Positions 37,084-45,962 of a stretch of DNA of 52,231 nucleotides are shown here, piece by piece. Position numbers and translations under genes: made by a program. The notes beneath the pieces were generated by a model. It was not told where the DNA came from and ran no database searches. It worked only from the letters and a program-made list of their open reading frames with translations. How positions within the stretch are numbered: position 1 is the first letter of the stretch; each line of letters starts with the position of its first letter. This DNA is from Candidatus Saccharimonadota bacterium (GTDB lineage Bacteria > Patescibacteriota > Saccharimonadia > Saccharimonadales > Saccharimonadaceae). The DNA lies in the NCBI GenBank assembly GCA_030523715.1, contig JAUNHY010000002.1:1-52231 (forward strand), read 5' to 3'.

Positions 37084-37914
37084 TTACTCTCCGGTTTTCG
37101 TTTTATCTTCGTCACCCTCTTTTTTGTCGTCGTCTTTGCTGTTATCTTTCTTCGTGTTCGCCGAAGAATCGTCGTCTTCCTCTTCTTCCATCGGCTCGCC
37201 ACAGGTAAAGATCCCAGCAATTGCTTCCTTTTCTTCATCCGAAGAGTTTGCGCACGGATCAACCGTGTTCTTCGAGTCAAATCCACCTAATTTCCATTCA
37301 CCGCTAGCGATACGGCCATAAAGAATCACGCGAATCGTTCCGGTTGGCTGCGCCACACCCACACTTACAACTTTAAAGACATTGCTCATGCGCACAAAGT
37401 TAAGATTGGAATCCGCAAAATCAATCACATAACCTGCGCCATACTTATTTGTTAATAGGGTATCAATTTTCAGCAAATCTCCGCCATCAATCATCTCCGA
37501 TTCTTTCGTGAGCGCCTTAACAGCATCTTCTTGAGAATTTACGCCCAAGACATCATAAAGACCTTGCGTGTTGTGTTCGGCCGTAGTCTTCGCGGCTTCC
37601 ATTTTTACGCGTTCCGTGTTTGCATCTCCTACCAACACTACAGTAATAATCAAACCAATCAATAAAACCACCGAAAAAGCTAGCGCACAATAAGCAATTC
37701 TCTGCCAGAGGTAATCAACCATTTTTCGGCCACTAATTACGCCATTCGCGTTTACGACATTAATCGCCGGTTGCACCGGTGCCGGCGCTGCTGGAGCAGG
37801 TGTTTCTTTGTAATTTTCGTATGAGATATTTGGCCCACCAAAGCCGTCAATATTCGGCGTGCCATTTTGCTCGCCGCCATCATTCGATAGTGAATTATTA
37901 TCTTGCGGATTCAT
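37084..37914 (-). CDS. Hypothetical single-pass membrane protein heading the protease/lipid-kinase operon
   Basis: 276 residues. An Asn/Pro/Ala-rich tail (1-60), one membrane helix (about 78-102), an alpha/beta outer domain (about 105-230) with two Cys, then a Glu/Asp/Lys tail. I recognise no family. A GTG four codons upstream lies in the Shine-Dalgarno itself (GAGGAGG), so the ATG at 37914 is the start. Head of the operon followed by DUF3152, coiled-coil, DAGK-like and TlyA-like genes with spacings of one to four bases. Confidence 0.75.
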   Translation of the reverse strand: MNPQDNNSLSNDGGEQNGTPNIDGFGGPNISYENYKETPAPAAPAPVQPAINVVNANGVISGRKMVDYLWQRIAYCALAFSVVLLIGLIITVVLVGDANTERVKMEAAKTTAEHNTQGLYDVLGVNSQEDAVKALTKESEMIDGGDLLKIDTLLTNKYGAGYVIDFADSNLNFVRMSNVFKVVSVGVAQPTGTIRVILYGRIASGEWKLGGFDSKNTVDPCANSSDEEKEAIAGIFTCGEPMEEEEDDDSSANTKKDNSKDDDKKEGDEDKTKTGE

Positions 37915-37993
37915 TTTCCTCCTCACCGGAAATTCTTATGTATATATTTTATCATAAGATTCAAAAACCTGCGGAACGAGCCAAGCCTCGGAA

Positions 37994-38083
37994 CATAAAA
38001 AATCCCGTAGATTGGTGTTTTCTTCTTTCGAAGCGCGTCTTATGGACGAGCAAGAAAGAAAAAACGCCGAGATACGGGATTAT
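37994..38083 (-). terminator. Long trailer hairpin and terminator of tRNA-Ser
   Basis: A 9-bp stem (38001-38009 with 38073-38081) and a second stem of about 15 bp (38014-38029 with 38054-38068) enclose a 24-base loop. On the minus strand the structure is followed by six T. It starts directly after the tRNA CCA end. Confidence 0.65.
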
Positions 38084-38084
38084 T

Positions 38085-38174
38085 TGGCGGAGAGAACAGG
38101 ATTCGAACCTGCGAGCCCCTTGCGAGGCTACACGCTTTCCAAGCGTGCTCCTTCAACCACTCGGACACCTCTCC
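38085..38174 (-). tRNA. tRNA-Ser (anticodon GGA)
   Basis: A 90-base cloverleaf on the minus strand: acceptor GGAGAGG with TCTCTCC, discriminator G73 (the Ser determinant), encoded CCA, anticodon loop CTTGGAAAG giving GGA, long variable arm GCCTCGCAAGGGGC and T arm with TTCGAAT. It reads UCC and UCU codons. A plausible -10 (TATGAT) lies at 38190-38195, about 15 bases upstream. Confidence 0.96.
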
Positions 38175-38237
38175 AGCTCCCTTTATCTTATCATATTTTT
38201 CGCCTTCTGTCATCACCGCATCCACCCCTTATACCTC

Positions 38238-38266
38238 TTGACTTTTTAAGAAAAGTGTGCTATAAT
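38238..38266 (+). promoter_or_regulatory. Promoter TTGACT-17-TATAAT
   Basis: TTGACT (38238-38243) and TATAAT (38261-38266), preceded by TGTGC. Predicted +1 near 38273, at the base of a 5' hairpin. Confidence 0.75.
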
Positions 38267-38272
38267 GAAAGC

Positions 38273-38395
38273 ATTAGGACTTTAATCCAACTGACTCTGT
38301 CAAAAGTCCTAATAACGCACCTTAAAATCGCTGATCTTGGCCTGCGGGAAGGCCTCGTTTTGTGATTAATCGACCGAAGATGAGGAGGAACCAAA
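38273..38395 (+). promoter_or_regulatory. Structured 5' leader of the accessory operon
   Basis: About 123 bases. A perfect 10-bp stem TTAGGACTTT/AAAGTCCTAA (38274-38283 with 38303-38312) sits at the very 5' end, a second hairpin GGCCT/AGGCC follows, then AGGAGG before the ATG. Long structured leaders are exceptional in this window. It could stabilise the mRNA or control translation. Confidence 0.5.
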
Positions 38396-38881
38396 ATGGC
38401 CAAAAGGTATACTAACAACTCAATCGAGTTATTCCAAGGTTTAGGCATCGAGCTCGAAGACGAGCTTATCTGCACTTGCAGCGACTGGTTCAAGGCAAAA
38501 GGCGACCCTAAGGGTTTTGTCTGCACGTCCGGGACCTCCGCCGACAAATTTGCGGGAACCGACGCCTACATGTGGGGCGTTCCCTGCGATTTTACTTACA
38601 ATTTCGCGGGAAAAGACCACACCGAAGTGCTTCCCCAGAGCATCGAACTGTTCTGCGGCACAAAAGTACGTTTCGGCGTACGCACCGGCAACAGCCATAG
38701 AGGCTACACGAAGTTCGAAAAACCAGTTTTAGTCATCGGCATCGATGGCGCTGACGACAAGTTCATCGGCAACTGGCTTATCAACATCGTCGAAGCCTTC
38801 GGCAAAAAACTACAAAGCATCATCAATATCGGCCAGGACCAATACTGGGACTGGTGCGAAGCTAATGGTGTAGCGTACTAA
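38396..38881 (+). CDS. Hypothetical protein, first of a two-gene accessory operon
   Basis: 161 residues, soluble, six Cys. I do not recognise it. The segment AGTDAYMWGVPCDFTYNF followed about 35 residues later by KVRFGVRTGN puts Asp/Asp/Lys/Arg in an order that could fit a nuclease-like core, but this is speculation. Codon use is richer in G+C and Cys than the neighbours. A perfect AGGAGG precedes the start. With the next gene it forms a leadered transcript bounded by a strong terminator. Confidence 0.7.
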   Translation: MAKRYTNNSIELFQGLGIELEDELICTCSDWFKAKGDPKGFVCTSGTSADKFAGTDAYMWGVPCDFTYNFAGKDHTEVLPQSIELFCGTKVRFGVRTGNSHRGYTKFEKPVLVIGIDGADDKFIGNWLINIVEAFGKKLQSIINIGQDQYWDWCEANGVAY

Positions 38882-38907
38882 TTCAAAGATTCAGGGGGTG
38901 AATCATC

Positions 38908-39252
38908 ATGAACAATGTTCGCTGGATTTTCTTCCTCACGGAGAACGGTCGCGCGCCGACCGCTGCTTCCGAAAAACTTCTCCTGGATACCATCTTGGGA
39001 AGTGAGGAAAAGAACACTACGGTAAGAACCTTCGGCGGTCCTGACTGGATGAATGCCGATCGTCTCGCCTATAATCTCAAGCACAGCTCAATCGTAGCTG
39101 TCTTAACGAAGGACGAAGATGGCACTTACAGCTGTAATACCATCCAGGGCAAAGACAACATCGACAAGCTCTGCGCGCTTCTGCACGCAAAATATCCTGC
39201 CAAGAATTCCTACGAGTTGGCAAAACTGTTTATCACCGAAAATCAGCGATAA
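38908..39252 (+). CDS. Hypothetical small protein, second of the accessory operon
   Basis: 114 residues, soluble alpha/beta, no recognised domain. It begins VRWIFFLTENGR and ends with a Tyr/Leu-rich helix. The start is supported by GGGGGTG nine to ten bases upstream. It lies 26 bases after the preceding gene and just before a terminator, so the two are probably co-expressed and may act together. Confidence 0.65.
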   Translation: MNNVRWIFFLTENGRAPTAASEKLLLDTILGSEEKNTTVRTFGGPDWMNADRLAYNLKHSSIVAVLTKDEDGTYSCNTIQGKDNIDKLCALLHAKYPAKNSYELAKLFITENQR

Positions 39253-39254
39253 CC

Positions 39255-39284
39255 AAAAGGCCGGGTTCGTCCCGGCCTTTTTCC
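39255..39284 (+). terminator. Strong terminator of the accessory operon
   Basis: 10-bp stem AAAGGCCGGG (39256-39265) with its complement (39271-39280), loop TTCGT, T-rich exit. Confidence 0.9.
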
Positions 39285-39327
39285 TATTTTGCAAACATTA
39301 TCATTTTTAAAAACCTCTCCGGCAAGG

Positions 39328-39333
39328 TATAAT
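39328..39333 (+). promoter_or_regulatory. -10 box of the ABC transporter operon, five-base leader
   Basis: TATAAT, 11 bases to the ATG at 39345; predicted leader of about five bases, no Shine-Dalgarno site. Confidence 0.5.
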
Positions 39334-39344
39334 TACATGTAGTT

Positions 39345-40385
39345 ATGCCGAATCAAGAAAATGAAACCATTATCGAGCTCAATGCCATCTCGAAGCGTTA
39401 TGGGCTCGGCGACGCGGAGTCGTACGCTCTACATAATTTTGACTTAACGGTTAAGCGCGGTGAATTTATCATGATCATGGGCCCATCCGGCTGTGGTAAA
39501 ACCACTTTGCTTAACATAATTGGCCTCCTAGACAAGGCTACATCTGGCGAATATAAGCTCGCCGGCAAAAATGTCGAACGCATTTCTGCCCGCAAAAAGG
39601 CGCATTTCCGTGCCAAAGAAATCGGCTTCATTTTCCAGAGCTTCAACTTAATCCCAAATCTCAGCGTCATCGAGAACGTTTCCCTTCCACTTATTTATTC
39701 CGGCTATCGCAAAACTCGCCGCCTCAAAATGGCAGACAACATCCTTGAACATTTCCACCTTCGCGAACGCGAATATTACATGCCTTATCAACTTTCCGGC
39801 GGCCAGCAACAGCGCGTCGCTATCGCCCGCAGCCTAATCGCCAATCCAAGCATTATTCTCGCCGACGAGCCAACTGGCAATCTTGATAGTCGCAGCAGCC
39901 ACATTATTATGGAAGAGCTCCAGGAAATTCATTCCCTTGGCAACACTATTATTATGGTTACTCACAACCCTGCCCTTACAACTTATGCTACCCGCGTCAT
40001 TAATATGCTCGATGGCGAAATTGATACCGATATTAAGACCGTCGCCGACCAAGATCTTCCAAAACCAGGCGATCCAGAAAAGATTTCCGTCCGCATTCTT
40101 TCCAAGAAGCGCCCAGTTGAGCTCGAAGTCGACTCTAAAACCAAAGTCGTCGTTAGCGGCAAGAACGTTACCGTCGAAAAAACCGCCAAGCCAAAAGTCG
40201 AAGAAGAACCGGAGGAACCAGAAGAAAAGGTAGAGGTTCGCCCACGTATGAAGAAAATCGAGGTCTCAGAAGAAAAGTCCGAGAAGAAAACCGCCAAAAA
40301 GCGCAGCCGTGTCAGTAAAATCCTCGACAAGGCAAAATCCAAGGCGCCGAAACCAAAAACTAAAAAGAAAGAAAAGGAGTCCTAG
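39345..40385 (+). CDS. ABC transporter ATPase (MacB/LolD type) with charged C-terminal extension
   Basis: 346 residues. A complete ATPase occupies about 1-230: Walker [10 protein letters not shown] near 46, signature [14 protein letters not shown] near 150, Walker [13 protein letters not shown] near 170, and the H-loop THNPA. Normal LolD/MacB ATPase domains stop there. About 110 further residues follow, rich in Lys, Glu and Pro ([12 protein letters not shown], then [29 protein letters not shown]), probably disordered. The permease gene follows after two bases with an AAAGGAG site. No membrane-fusion protein gene is present, as expected for a single-membrane cell. Confidence 0.92.
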   Translation: MPNQENETIIELNAISKRYGLGDAESYALHNFDLTVKRGEFIMIMGPSGCGKTTLLNIIGLLDKATSGEYKLAGKNVERISARKKAHFRAKEIGFIFQSFNLIPNLSVIENVSLPLIYSGYRKTRRLKMADNILEHFHLREREYYMPYQLSGGQQQRVAIARSLIANPSIILADEPTGNLDSRSSHIIMEELQEIHSLGNTIIMVTHNPALTTYATRVINMLDGEIDTDIKTVADQDLPKPGDPEKISVRILSKKRPVELEVDSKTKVVVSGKNVTVEKTAKPKVEEEPEEPEEKVEVRPRMKKIEVSEEKSEKKTAKKRSRVSKILDKAKSKAPKPKTKKKEKES

Positions 40386-40387
40386 TC

Positions 40388-41617
40388 ATGGCTTTACTAC
40401 TTAACACACACTTCCATTTTGCCGTCGACAGCCTCCGTCGCAATCGCGGTCGCACTTTTCTATCCGCTCTCGGCATTGCTATCGGTGTCGCATCCATCGT
40501 ACTCATTCTTTCCTTAACTGGCGGCATCGATCGTCTCATTAGTACGAGTAGCAATAAAGAGTACGCCAACTTGATTCTCGTTCGCCCAGCAACTAGTAAA
40601 TCAGTTACGGACAATATAATCGACGAACTCACTTCCAATAACCAATACGTCAAGTCTAATCTTACCCTAGACGACGTCGATACTATTAAAAAGGTTAACA
40701 CGGTTTCCGCCGTCGCCCCAATTGCAATTTCCAACTCCGCTATTACCATCGGAGATCGTATTCACCAAGGCATACCGATTATTGCAACTAATGCCGACTT
40801 CCAGAAAATCCAATCTTTGCACATTAAAAATGGGCAATTTCTCGATTATAGTCTGCGCGAGAATGTCGCCGTTATTGGTTACAACATCGCCATGAATATG
40901 TTTGGTGGCACCGAAGCTATTACTAAAACTTTCAATTACAACGGCCAACAATTTATGGTCATCGGCGTCCTCGACGAAATTAATGACCCAATCAACTTCA
41001 ATGGTGTTGATTTAGACAACTCCATTCTTATTAATATAAAGTTCGCTAGCACCTTTGAGTCGTCTATCCAGATTCAGCAAATTAATGTACGTACTGACAC
41101 TACCGATGCAGTTTCCAGCACTGTCGAAACCATTAAGAAAAATCTTTCCGAATCGAAACGTGGCGACGAGAGTTTCGAGCTCATTACTGGTGAAACCAAT
41201 CTCCATCCGGCCGGCTCCCTTCTCTCCATCGTATCTAGTATGCTCACTTTAGTTGCATCTATCTCACTCATCGTAGGTGGTGTTGGCATTATGAATATCA
41301 TGCTCGTCTCCGTTTCTGAGCGCACTCGTGAAATCGGTATTCGTAAAGCCGTTGGCGCTTCTAGCGGTAATATCCTCCTTCAATTCCTCTTTGAGTCCAT
41401 TATTCTCAGTATCCTTGGCTCGCTCATGGGCTTTGCTCTTGGTTATGTCTTCGCATTCCTTATCTCACTCATCACTCCATTTGCGCCACACATTTCTTGG
41501 GAAATTCTCGGGATCACCGGCGCTGTTTCCATCATCGTTGGCGTGATCTTCGGTATTTATCCAGCCATCAAAGCCGCCAGCAAAGATCCAATTACTAGCC
41601 TCAAATTCTATCGCTAA
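40388..41617 (+). CDS. MacB/FtsX-family ABC permease
   Basis: 409 residues. One N-terminal membrane helix (about 25-48), an extracytoplasmic MacB-PCD domain (about 50-275), then three C-terminal helices (about 280-305, 330-360, 370-395) with GGVGIMNIMLVSVSERTREIGIRKAVGA, the family hallmark for the cytoplasmic coupling helix. Such pairs export peptides or antibiotics or handle cell-wall signals; no substrate can be named. It pairs with the preceding ATPase. Confidence 0.93.
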   Translation: MALLLNTHFHFAVDSLRRNRGRTFLSALGIAIGVASIVLILSLTGGIDRLISTSSNKEYANLILVRPATSKSVTDNIIDELTSNNQYVKSNLTLDDVDTIKKVNTVSAVAPIAISNSAITIGDRIHQGIPIIATNADFQKIQSLHIKNGQFLDYSLRENVAVIGYNIAMNMFGGTEAITKTFNYNGQQFMVIGVLDEINDPINFNGVDLDNSILINIKFASTFESSIQIQQINVRTDTTDAVSSTVETIKKNLSESKRGDESFELITGETNLHPAGSLLSIVSSMLTLVASISLIVGGVGIMNIMLVSVSERTREIGIRKAVGASSGNILLQFLFESIILSILGSLMGFALGYVFAFLISLITPFAPHISWEILGITGAVSIIVGVIFGIYPAIKAASKDPITSLKFYR

Positions 41618-41627
41618 AAAGGCAATA

Positions 41628-41660
41628 AAAAAATATCTCCCATCAGGGAGATATTTTTTC
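41628..41660. terminator. Bidirectional terminator
   Basis: 11-bp stem AAATATCTCCC (41631-41641) with its complement (41646-41656), loop ATCA, T tract; between convergent genes. Confidence 0.88.
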
Positions 41661-41662
41661 GG

Positions 41663-44600
41663 TTAGGCTGCCATGTCCATTTCCATATCTTCGCCAGGCT
41701 CTTCGCCACCTCCAGCCTCTTCGGCTGCCGCCGGCTCAATATCTTCTTCTTGCACCGCTAGACCATATTCTGCTAGCATCGGCGCTAAAGTATTCGTCAT
41801 CATCGGACCATAATCGGCCATCGTGCGATGATCAACTTTTCGCCTACCATCCAATGCTCTTGAACGATAAATTGGATCAGCCGCATTCCATTGCTCAATC
41901 GTATGTTTTAACTGCTCTAAGTCATAATCCGTCAAAGTCTTGCCAGCTTTCCTAGCCCTATCCTTCAACTCGTCATCACTTAAATCGATTGTAGTCGTTT
42001 CCGAATCAAAGTGGACCGGCTCAAAATCTGATGGTGAAGCTTCGCCGCTTTCAGCATCATCGGTTGAATCTGGGGCTGCCTCCTCATCTGAAGCACCGGC
42101 TTCAGGAGCTTCCTCTGGCTCTTCGGTATCTTCGGCCGAATCCTCTGCTGAAGCACCAGCTTCACCGCCACGACTACCACCAAAGCTATCGTCGAATGGC
42201 CCCATATCAATCTCGCTATCATCTTCACTTTCTTCAGCACTCGCCGGAGTCTCACCGCGAGGTGTCGAAGTTCCGTCTGAACCGCCATCGCCACCCTCGC
42301 TTCTATCAGAATCACTCGGCGTTTCCATATGTGTCCTTGGTTCACCACCAATATTTTCAGGCTTTGGCGCCGCAGTACGGCTCAAAGGTGGTAAATCAAC
42401 TCTCGAAACAACACCCGGAATAAAGAGTGGCGCCGCTACACCGCGTTCAACCGACTCAGTGACGTGTTGCACGACATCCCAAGTTGGAACCGTCGTCTCG
42501 ACCGTTGATGTAACCATGTTAGGTATATTACCATCGCCAGAGAAGGTCCAGAATGAGCTACCCATTACTGCACCACTAGCATCAATACCATTATTGTAAA
42601 CACAAGAAATATTATCGAAATGACGACCATTGATCGCATCAGCAAACCATTGCGGCTGACCAGTCAAATCTGGCGCAAAATCACCGTTCGCACCCGTTGC
42701 AGGAACAAACTTCGTTACGCCGCCTATCTTTACGACGAAGCCAACATCGTTGCTAGTTAAGCCCGATGTCTCAATGGTTTGGCCACCGCCCCATGATTTA
42801 CCGGTCAAGTGCGTATAAACACCACGATCAGAGCTATAGTAACCTCTTAACTCGTTACCATCTGAGCCCTTCGTGCCATTACCAAGCCAGTTCGAACGAT
42901 AGCCATCCGGAATTCCCTCCAAAGCTTCATCCGTCGATACGGTCTCGGTCGTTGTTGTAACTTTATCAGCACCGCGTATTACCGTGCAGTTCGGATCATT
43001 TTCAAACTGTGCACGTTCTGCGTCCGTAAGTTCAGCACCTTGATGCAAAATCGCATCCATATGCGTAACTTGCTTCAAGCCAACTAAGCCTGCCAAGAAA
43101 GTATTTCTTGCATCATCGGCATTCTGCGTCAGCTCATGCCCAATTACATTACGTGCGGCTTGGTTTACGCCAGTTTCAACTAGACCAACTTGGCTAGTGT
43201 CAGCAAAGGCTGTTGCTTCCTGAATACCAATTGAGAAAGCGCCAGCAACCACTGCCGACTTCAAGCCTTGCGCGGCCGCACGGCGACGACGTAGGCTTCT
43301 AAAGGCCTTATCCTTTGCACTAATATCGTTTTCAAGCGCCTCCGTTACATGCTCTACCGCATCAGCAACATGCGCCGTTACATCTTCAACGCCAAGTTCG
43401 CGCAACTTCGCTTTAGCCTGAGCGCGTGCAATATCAAGTTGCATACGTGCATCCGAAATCGTATCCGCATCTGCAACTTCGCCCTTCTTGCCAGTTCCGT
43501 AATCAATCAAATCGATACCACGTCTATCGCTCATTTTTACGAGCGTATCAGCCTGAGCAAAGGCTTGCGTAATTCTATCAGCATCACCAGACTCAACAGC
43601 CTCAGTCAAGGTAGTCGTAAGTTCTGTTGCATTATAGGTATCGTATTGGACCTCGGCCATTTGCTCACCATAACGCTTCGCCTTCTCGGCAGCCCTAATT
43701 ACACGGCGCTTACCGCTCGTTGGTACTATCGCATCGCTAGGTTCATTACCACGTGCCAAGTCGCGCGCTTGTGTTGCGCGATCACCCGTGACACGACTAC
43801 GCTCTTTCAGTGCAGCCGTTACGCCCGCCATACCGGCACCTATTACTACTGGCACTATCGCTGCACCAGCCGCTGCACCAACTACAGCCGTACCAGCCGC
43901 AACCAATGCGGCACGAACTGGCGTCTTACCGAAGAAGACCGCGGCACTTGCCGCAGCGCCAATTGCTTCAGGTGGTAAGAATTTACCAAGTGCCGAATTC
44001 GCCAATCTGTTCGTAATTCTATCCAAAGCATCGCGATGTGCTTCCGTACGGATATTCGTGCGCGCTTCACCATTGATGAAGCGGAATCCATCCATCACAT
44101 CCTCAATAGACTTGCCATGTTCAGCACGATCACGCGCCGCCTCAGCAACCGCCATATAGTTATCCGCCATCAAGGCATCTGGATTGCCGCCAGCTTGCGC
44201 GAGTTCCTGGTTCAAAGTTGCAATCGCATCCTGGAAGGCCTTTTTATCGCCCGTACGCGCATATTCTGCAATTGCATCATGCATCGTAATCGTCGCTTTA
44301 CCTTCAGGACTGTCGTTCTCAACTCTCTCTTCGTGACGCTGGCCATTTTCATCAACCCAGTAGTGCGTCACAACATCATGACCTTCTTCATCTTTGCCTA
44401 GGCCATAAGTATCCATCTTTTCACCCGCATCACCATGAATCATTTCTTCTTCTAGACCACGTACATGCGCCTGGACAAAAGTTTCAAGACCAGCCTTCGT
44501 TGCCCAATCCATATCAGACAAAGTCGAAGACTCCCCTCTTTGCTTACCCATGATCATTTCGTAAGCTTTCTTTTCATAATGCTGAATTGTCGCCTCACGG

Positions 44601-45946
44601 AACATTGTGCCAAACACCGCACGATAGATGAATCCGCGCTCAACTTTGTTCTTTTCTAGCATATGCTTCGCAATATCATGCGCCGCATCGCGTGCATCTT
44701 TCTCGCGGTTTAAGGCGACGGCTACCAGTGGATCATCGACTTCGCGTGGCTCTTCTTCACCACCCTCTTCTTCGCCTTCTTCCTCTTCTTCCTCTTCTTC
44801 GCCCTCACCATGAGAAGCATAAAATTCGTCAATCAGACGTTGTAGCTCTTCGTTAGACATATTCATTAGCTCTTCAGCCGTATAACGGCCATCGAGCCAA
44901 TCACTGAACTCTCTACCACCAATAATACCCAGAAGCCTCTCGTGCTCTTTACGTTCTTTATCTTCTTCGTCTTCGGAGTCATCTTTCAGAGAATCGAGAT
45001 ATTCCTGATATAGCGCCTTGAGCTCTTCGTCGCTCATTGCCTCGATTTCTTCAGCCGTATAACGACCATCGAGCCAATCACGCGCTTCGCGACCACCGAG
45101 TACACTTAACGCTTTCTCGCGGTCAAATTCTTTACTCTCATGGTCTTCAGCACCATCTTCGGCGTCATCCTCAGCATCAGTGTCAGCGCCATCCTCGGCA
45201 TCAGTATCGTCGCCATCCTCGGCGCCATCTTCAACGTCCTCGACATCATCCTCAACGTCGCCTTCGGCGCCGCCATCGTCTGAACCTTCTTCACCATCAG
45301 CATCATCAGAACCAGACTCGCCATCATCTTCTAATAAGCCAATGCGACGTGCCCACTCTTCAGTCTTTTCACCAGGATTGCGCGGATGCTCGCGCACGAA
45401 TTTCTTCTTTTCGTCGCTCGACATTTCTGCCCAAGCCTCACGCACGGATTTTTCACCGCCCGCTTCACCTTCATCAGCCGCATCTTCACCCTTCATGAAA
45501 TCTTCAAATGAAGGAATACCAACACGCGCATACCATTCTTCATCCGTCTCGTCCGATTCGTCTGGATGTCCAGCCTCTTTGCCGCGTAGACGTGGAAATT
45601 CTTCCGATTTCTCGCGGACCATTCTTTCCCAAGCCGAACGACGGCTATATTTGGCATTATCTTCACCTTTTTGTTTCGGATGGTAGTCGACGTGATAAGA
45701 GGTTTGAGCACGTTCGCTTTCGCCCTCAAGAGGCGTACCATTTTCAAGATTATCTAAGAGAGGGTTGTGGTCATCGCCACGTTCCGCCATCGCCTCCATT
45801 TTGGCGCGATAGGCATCTGATTCATCTGGAGCATCGCCAGTATCTTCCTTTTGATCGGAAGCACGAAATGGCGGCCAGTCCTGATCCCACTTCTGCCCTT
45901 GCTCTTGGTCTTGGGCTTCGTGGTTTGAACGCTTTTCTTCACTCAT
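41663..45946 (-). CDS. Very large acidic membrane-associated protein
   Basis: 1427 residues, the largest product in the window, with no family I recognise. N-terminal 1-270 is charged and largely disordered with EEWYARVGI / EEWARRIGL motifs and a long Asp/Glu run (about 205-272). Two copies of a 45-residue unit (LGGREARDWLDGRYTAEEIEAMSDEELKAL type) lie at about 273-318 and 333-378, then a poly-Glu run. A helical region (about 410-650) is followed by a hydrophobic block (about 655-720, Ala/Gly/Val) and a second hydrophobic segment (about 890-915). The next part (about 930-1160) may be extracytoplasmic, and the C-terminus is again Ser/Glu/Asp-rich. It is downstream of the DUF5663-like gene with GGAG before the ATG. 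Confidence 0.8.
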   Translation of the reverse strand: MSEEKRSNHEAQDQEQGQKWDQDWPPFRASDQKEDTGDAPDESDAYRAKMEAMAERGDDHNPLLDNLENGTPLEGESERAQTSYHVDYHPKQKGEDNAKYSRRSAWERMVREKSEEFPRLRGKEAGHPDESDETDEEWYARVGIPSFEDFMKGEDAADEGEAGGEKSVREAWAEMSSDEKKKFVREHPRNPGEKTEEWARRIGLLEDDGESGSDDADGEEGSDDGGAEGDVEDDVEDVEDGAEDGDDTDAEDGADTDAEDDAEDGAEDHESKEFDREKALSVLGGREARDWLDGRYTAEEIEAMSDEELKALYQEYLDSLKDDSEDEEDKERKEHERLLGIIGGREFSDWLDGRYTAEELMNMSNEELQRLIDEFYASHGEGEEEEEEEEGEEEGGEEEPREVDDPLVAVALNREKDARDAAHDIAKHMLEKNKVERGFIYRAVFGTMFREATIQHYEKKAYEMIMGKQRGESSTLSDMDWATKAGLETFVQAHVRGLEEEMIHGDAGEKMDTYGLGKDEEGHDVVTHYWVDENGQRHEERVENDSPEGKATITMHDAIAEYARTGDKKAFQDAIATLNQELAQAGGNPDALMADNYMAVAEAARDRAEHGKSIEDVMDGFRFINGEARTNIRTEAHRDALDRITNRLANSALGKFLPPEAIGAAASAAVFFGKTPVRAALVAAGTAVVGAAAGAAIVPVVIGAGMAGVTAALKERSRVTGDRATQARDLARGNEPSDAIVPTSGKRRVIRAAEKAKRYGEQMAEVQYDTYNATELTTTLTEAVESGDADRITQAFAQADTLVKMSDRRGIDLIDYGTGKKGEVADADTISDARMQLDIARAQAKAKLRELGVEDVTAHVADAVEHVTEALENDISAKDKAFRSLRRRRAAAQGLKSAVVAGAFSIGIQEATAFADTSQVGLVETGVNQAARNVIGHELTQNADDARNTFLAGLVGLKQVTHMDAILHQGAELTDAERAQFENDPNCTVIRGADKVTTTTETVSTDEALEGIPDGYRSNWLGNGTKGSDGNELRGYYSSDRGVYTHLTGKSWGGGQTIETSGLTSNDVGFVVKIGGVTKFVPATGANGDFAPDLTGQPQWFADAINGRHFDNISCVYNNGIDASGAVMGSSFWTFSGDGNIPNMVTSTVETTVPTWDVVQHVTESVERGVAAPLFIPGVVSRVDLPPLSRTAAPKPENIGGEPRTHMETPSDSDRSEGGDGGSDGTSTPRGETPASAEESEDDSEIDMGPFDDSFGGSRGGEAGASAEDSAEDTEEPEEAPEAGASDEEAAPDSTDDAESGEASPSDFEPVHFDSETTTIDLSDDELKDRARKAGKTLTDYDLEQLKHTIEQWNAADPIYRSRALDGRRKVDHRTMADYGPMMTNTLAPMLAEYGLAVQEEDIEPAAAEEAGGGEEPGEDMEMDMAA

Positions 45947-45962
45947 TTATTTGTTCTCCAGA

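Noticed and set aside
41940-42599. 219-codon Ser/Pro-rich open frame opposite the large acidic protein
   Set aside because: It is the complement of Asp/Glu/Ser-rich codons; such long antisense frames are expected from that composition.
44740-44815. Tandem GAAGAG-type repeat as a mobile or CRISPR-like array
   Set aside because: It simply encodes a poly-Glu run in the large protein; no spacers or constant repeat length. No CRISPR array was found anywhere in the window.
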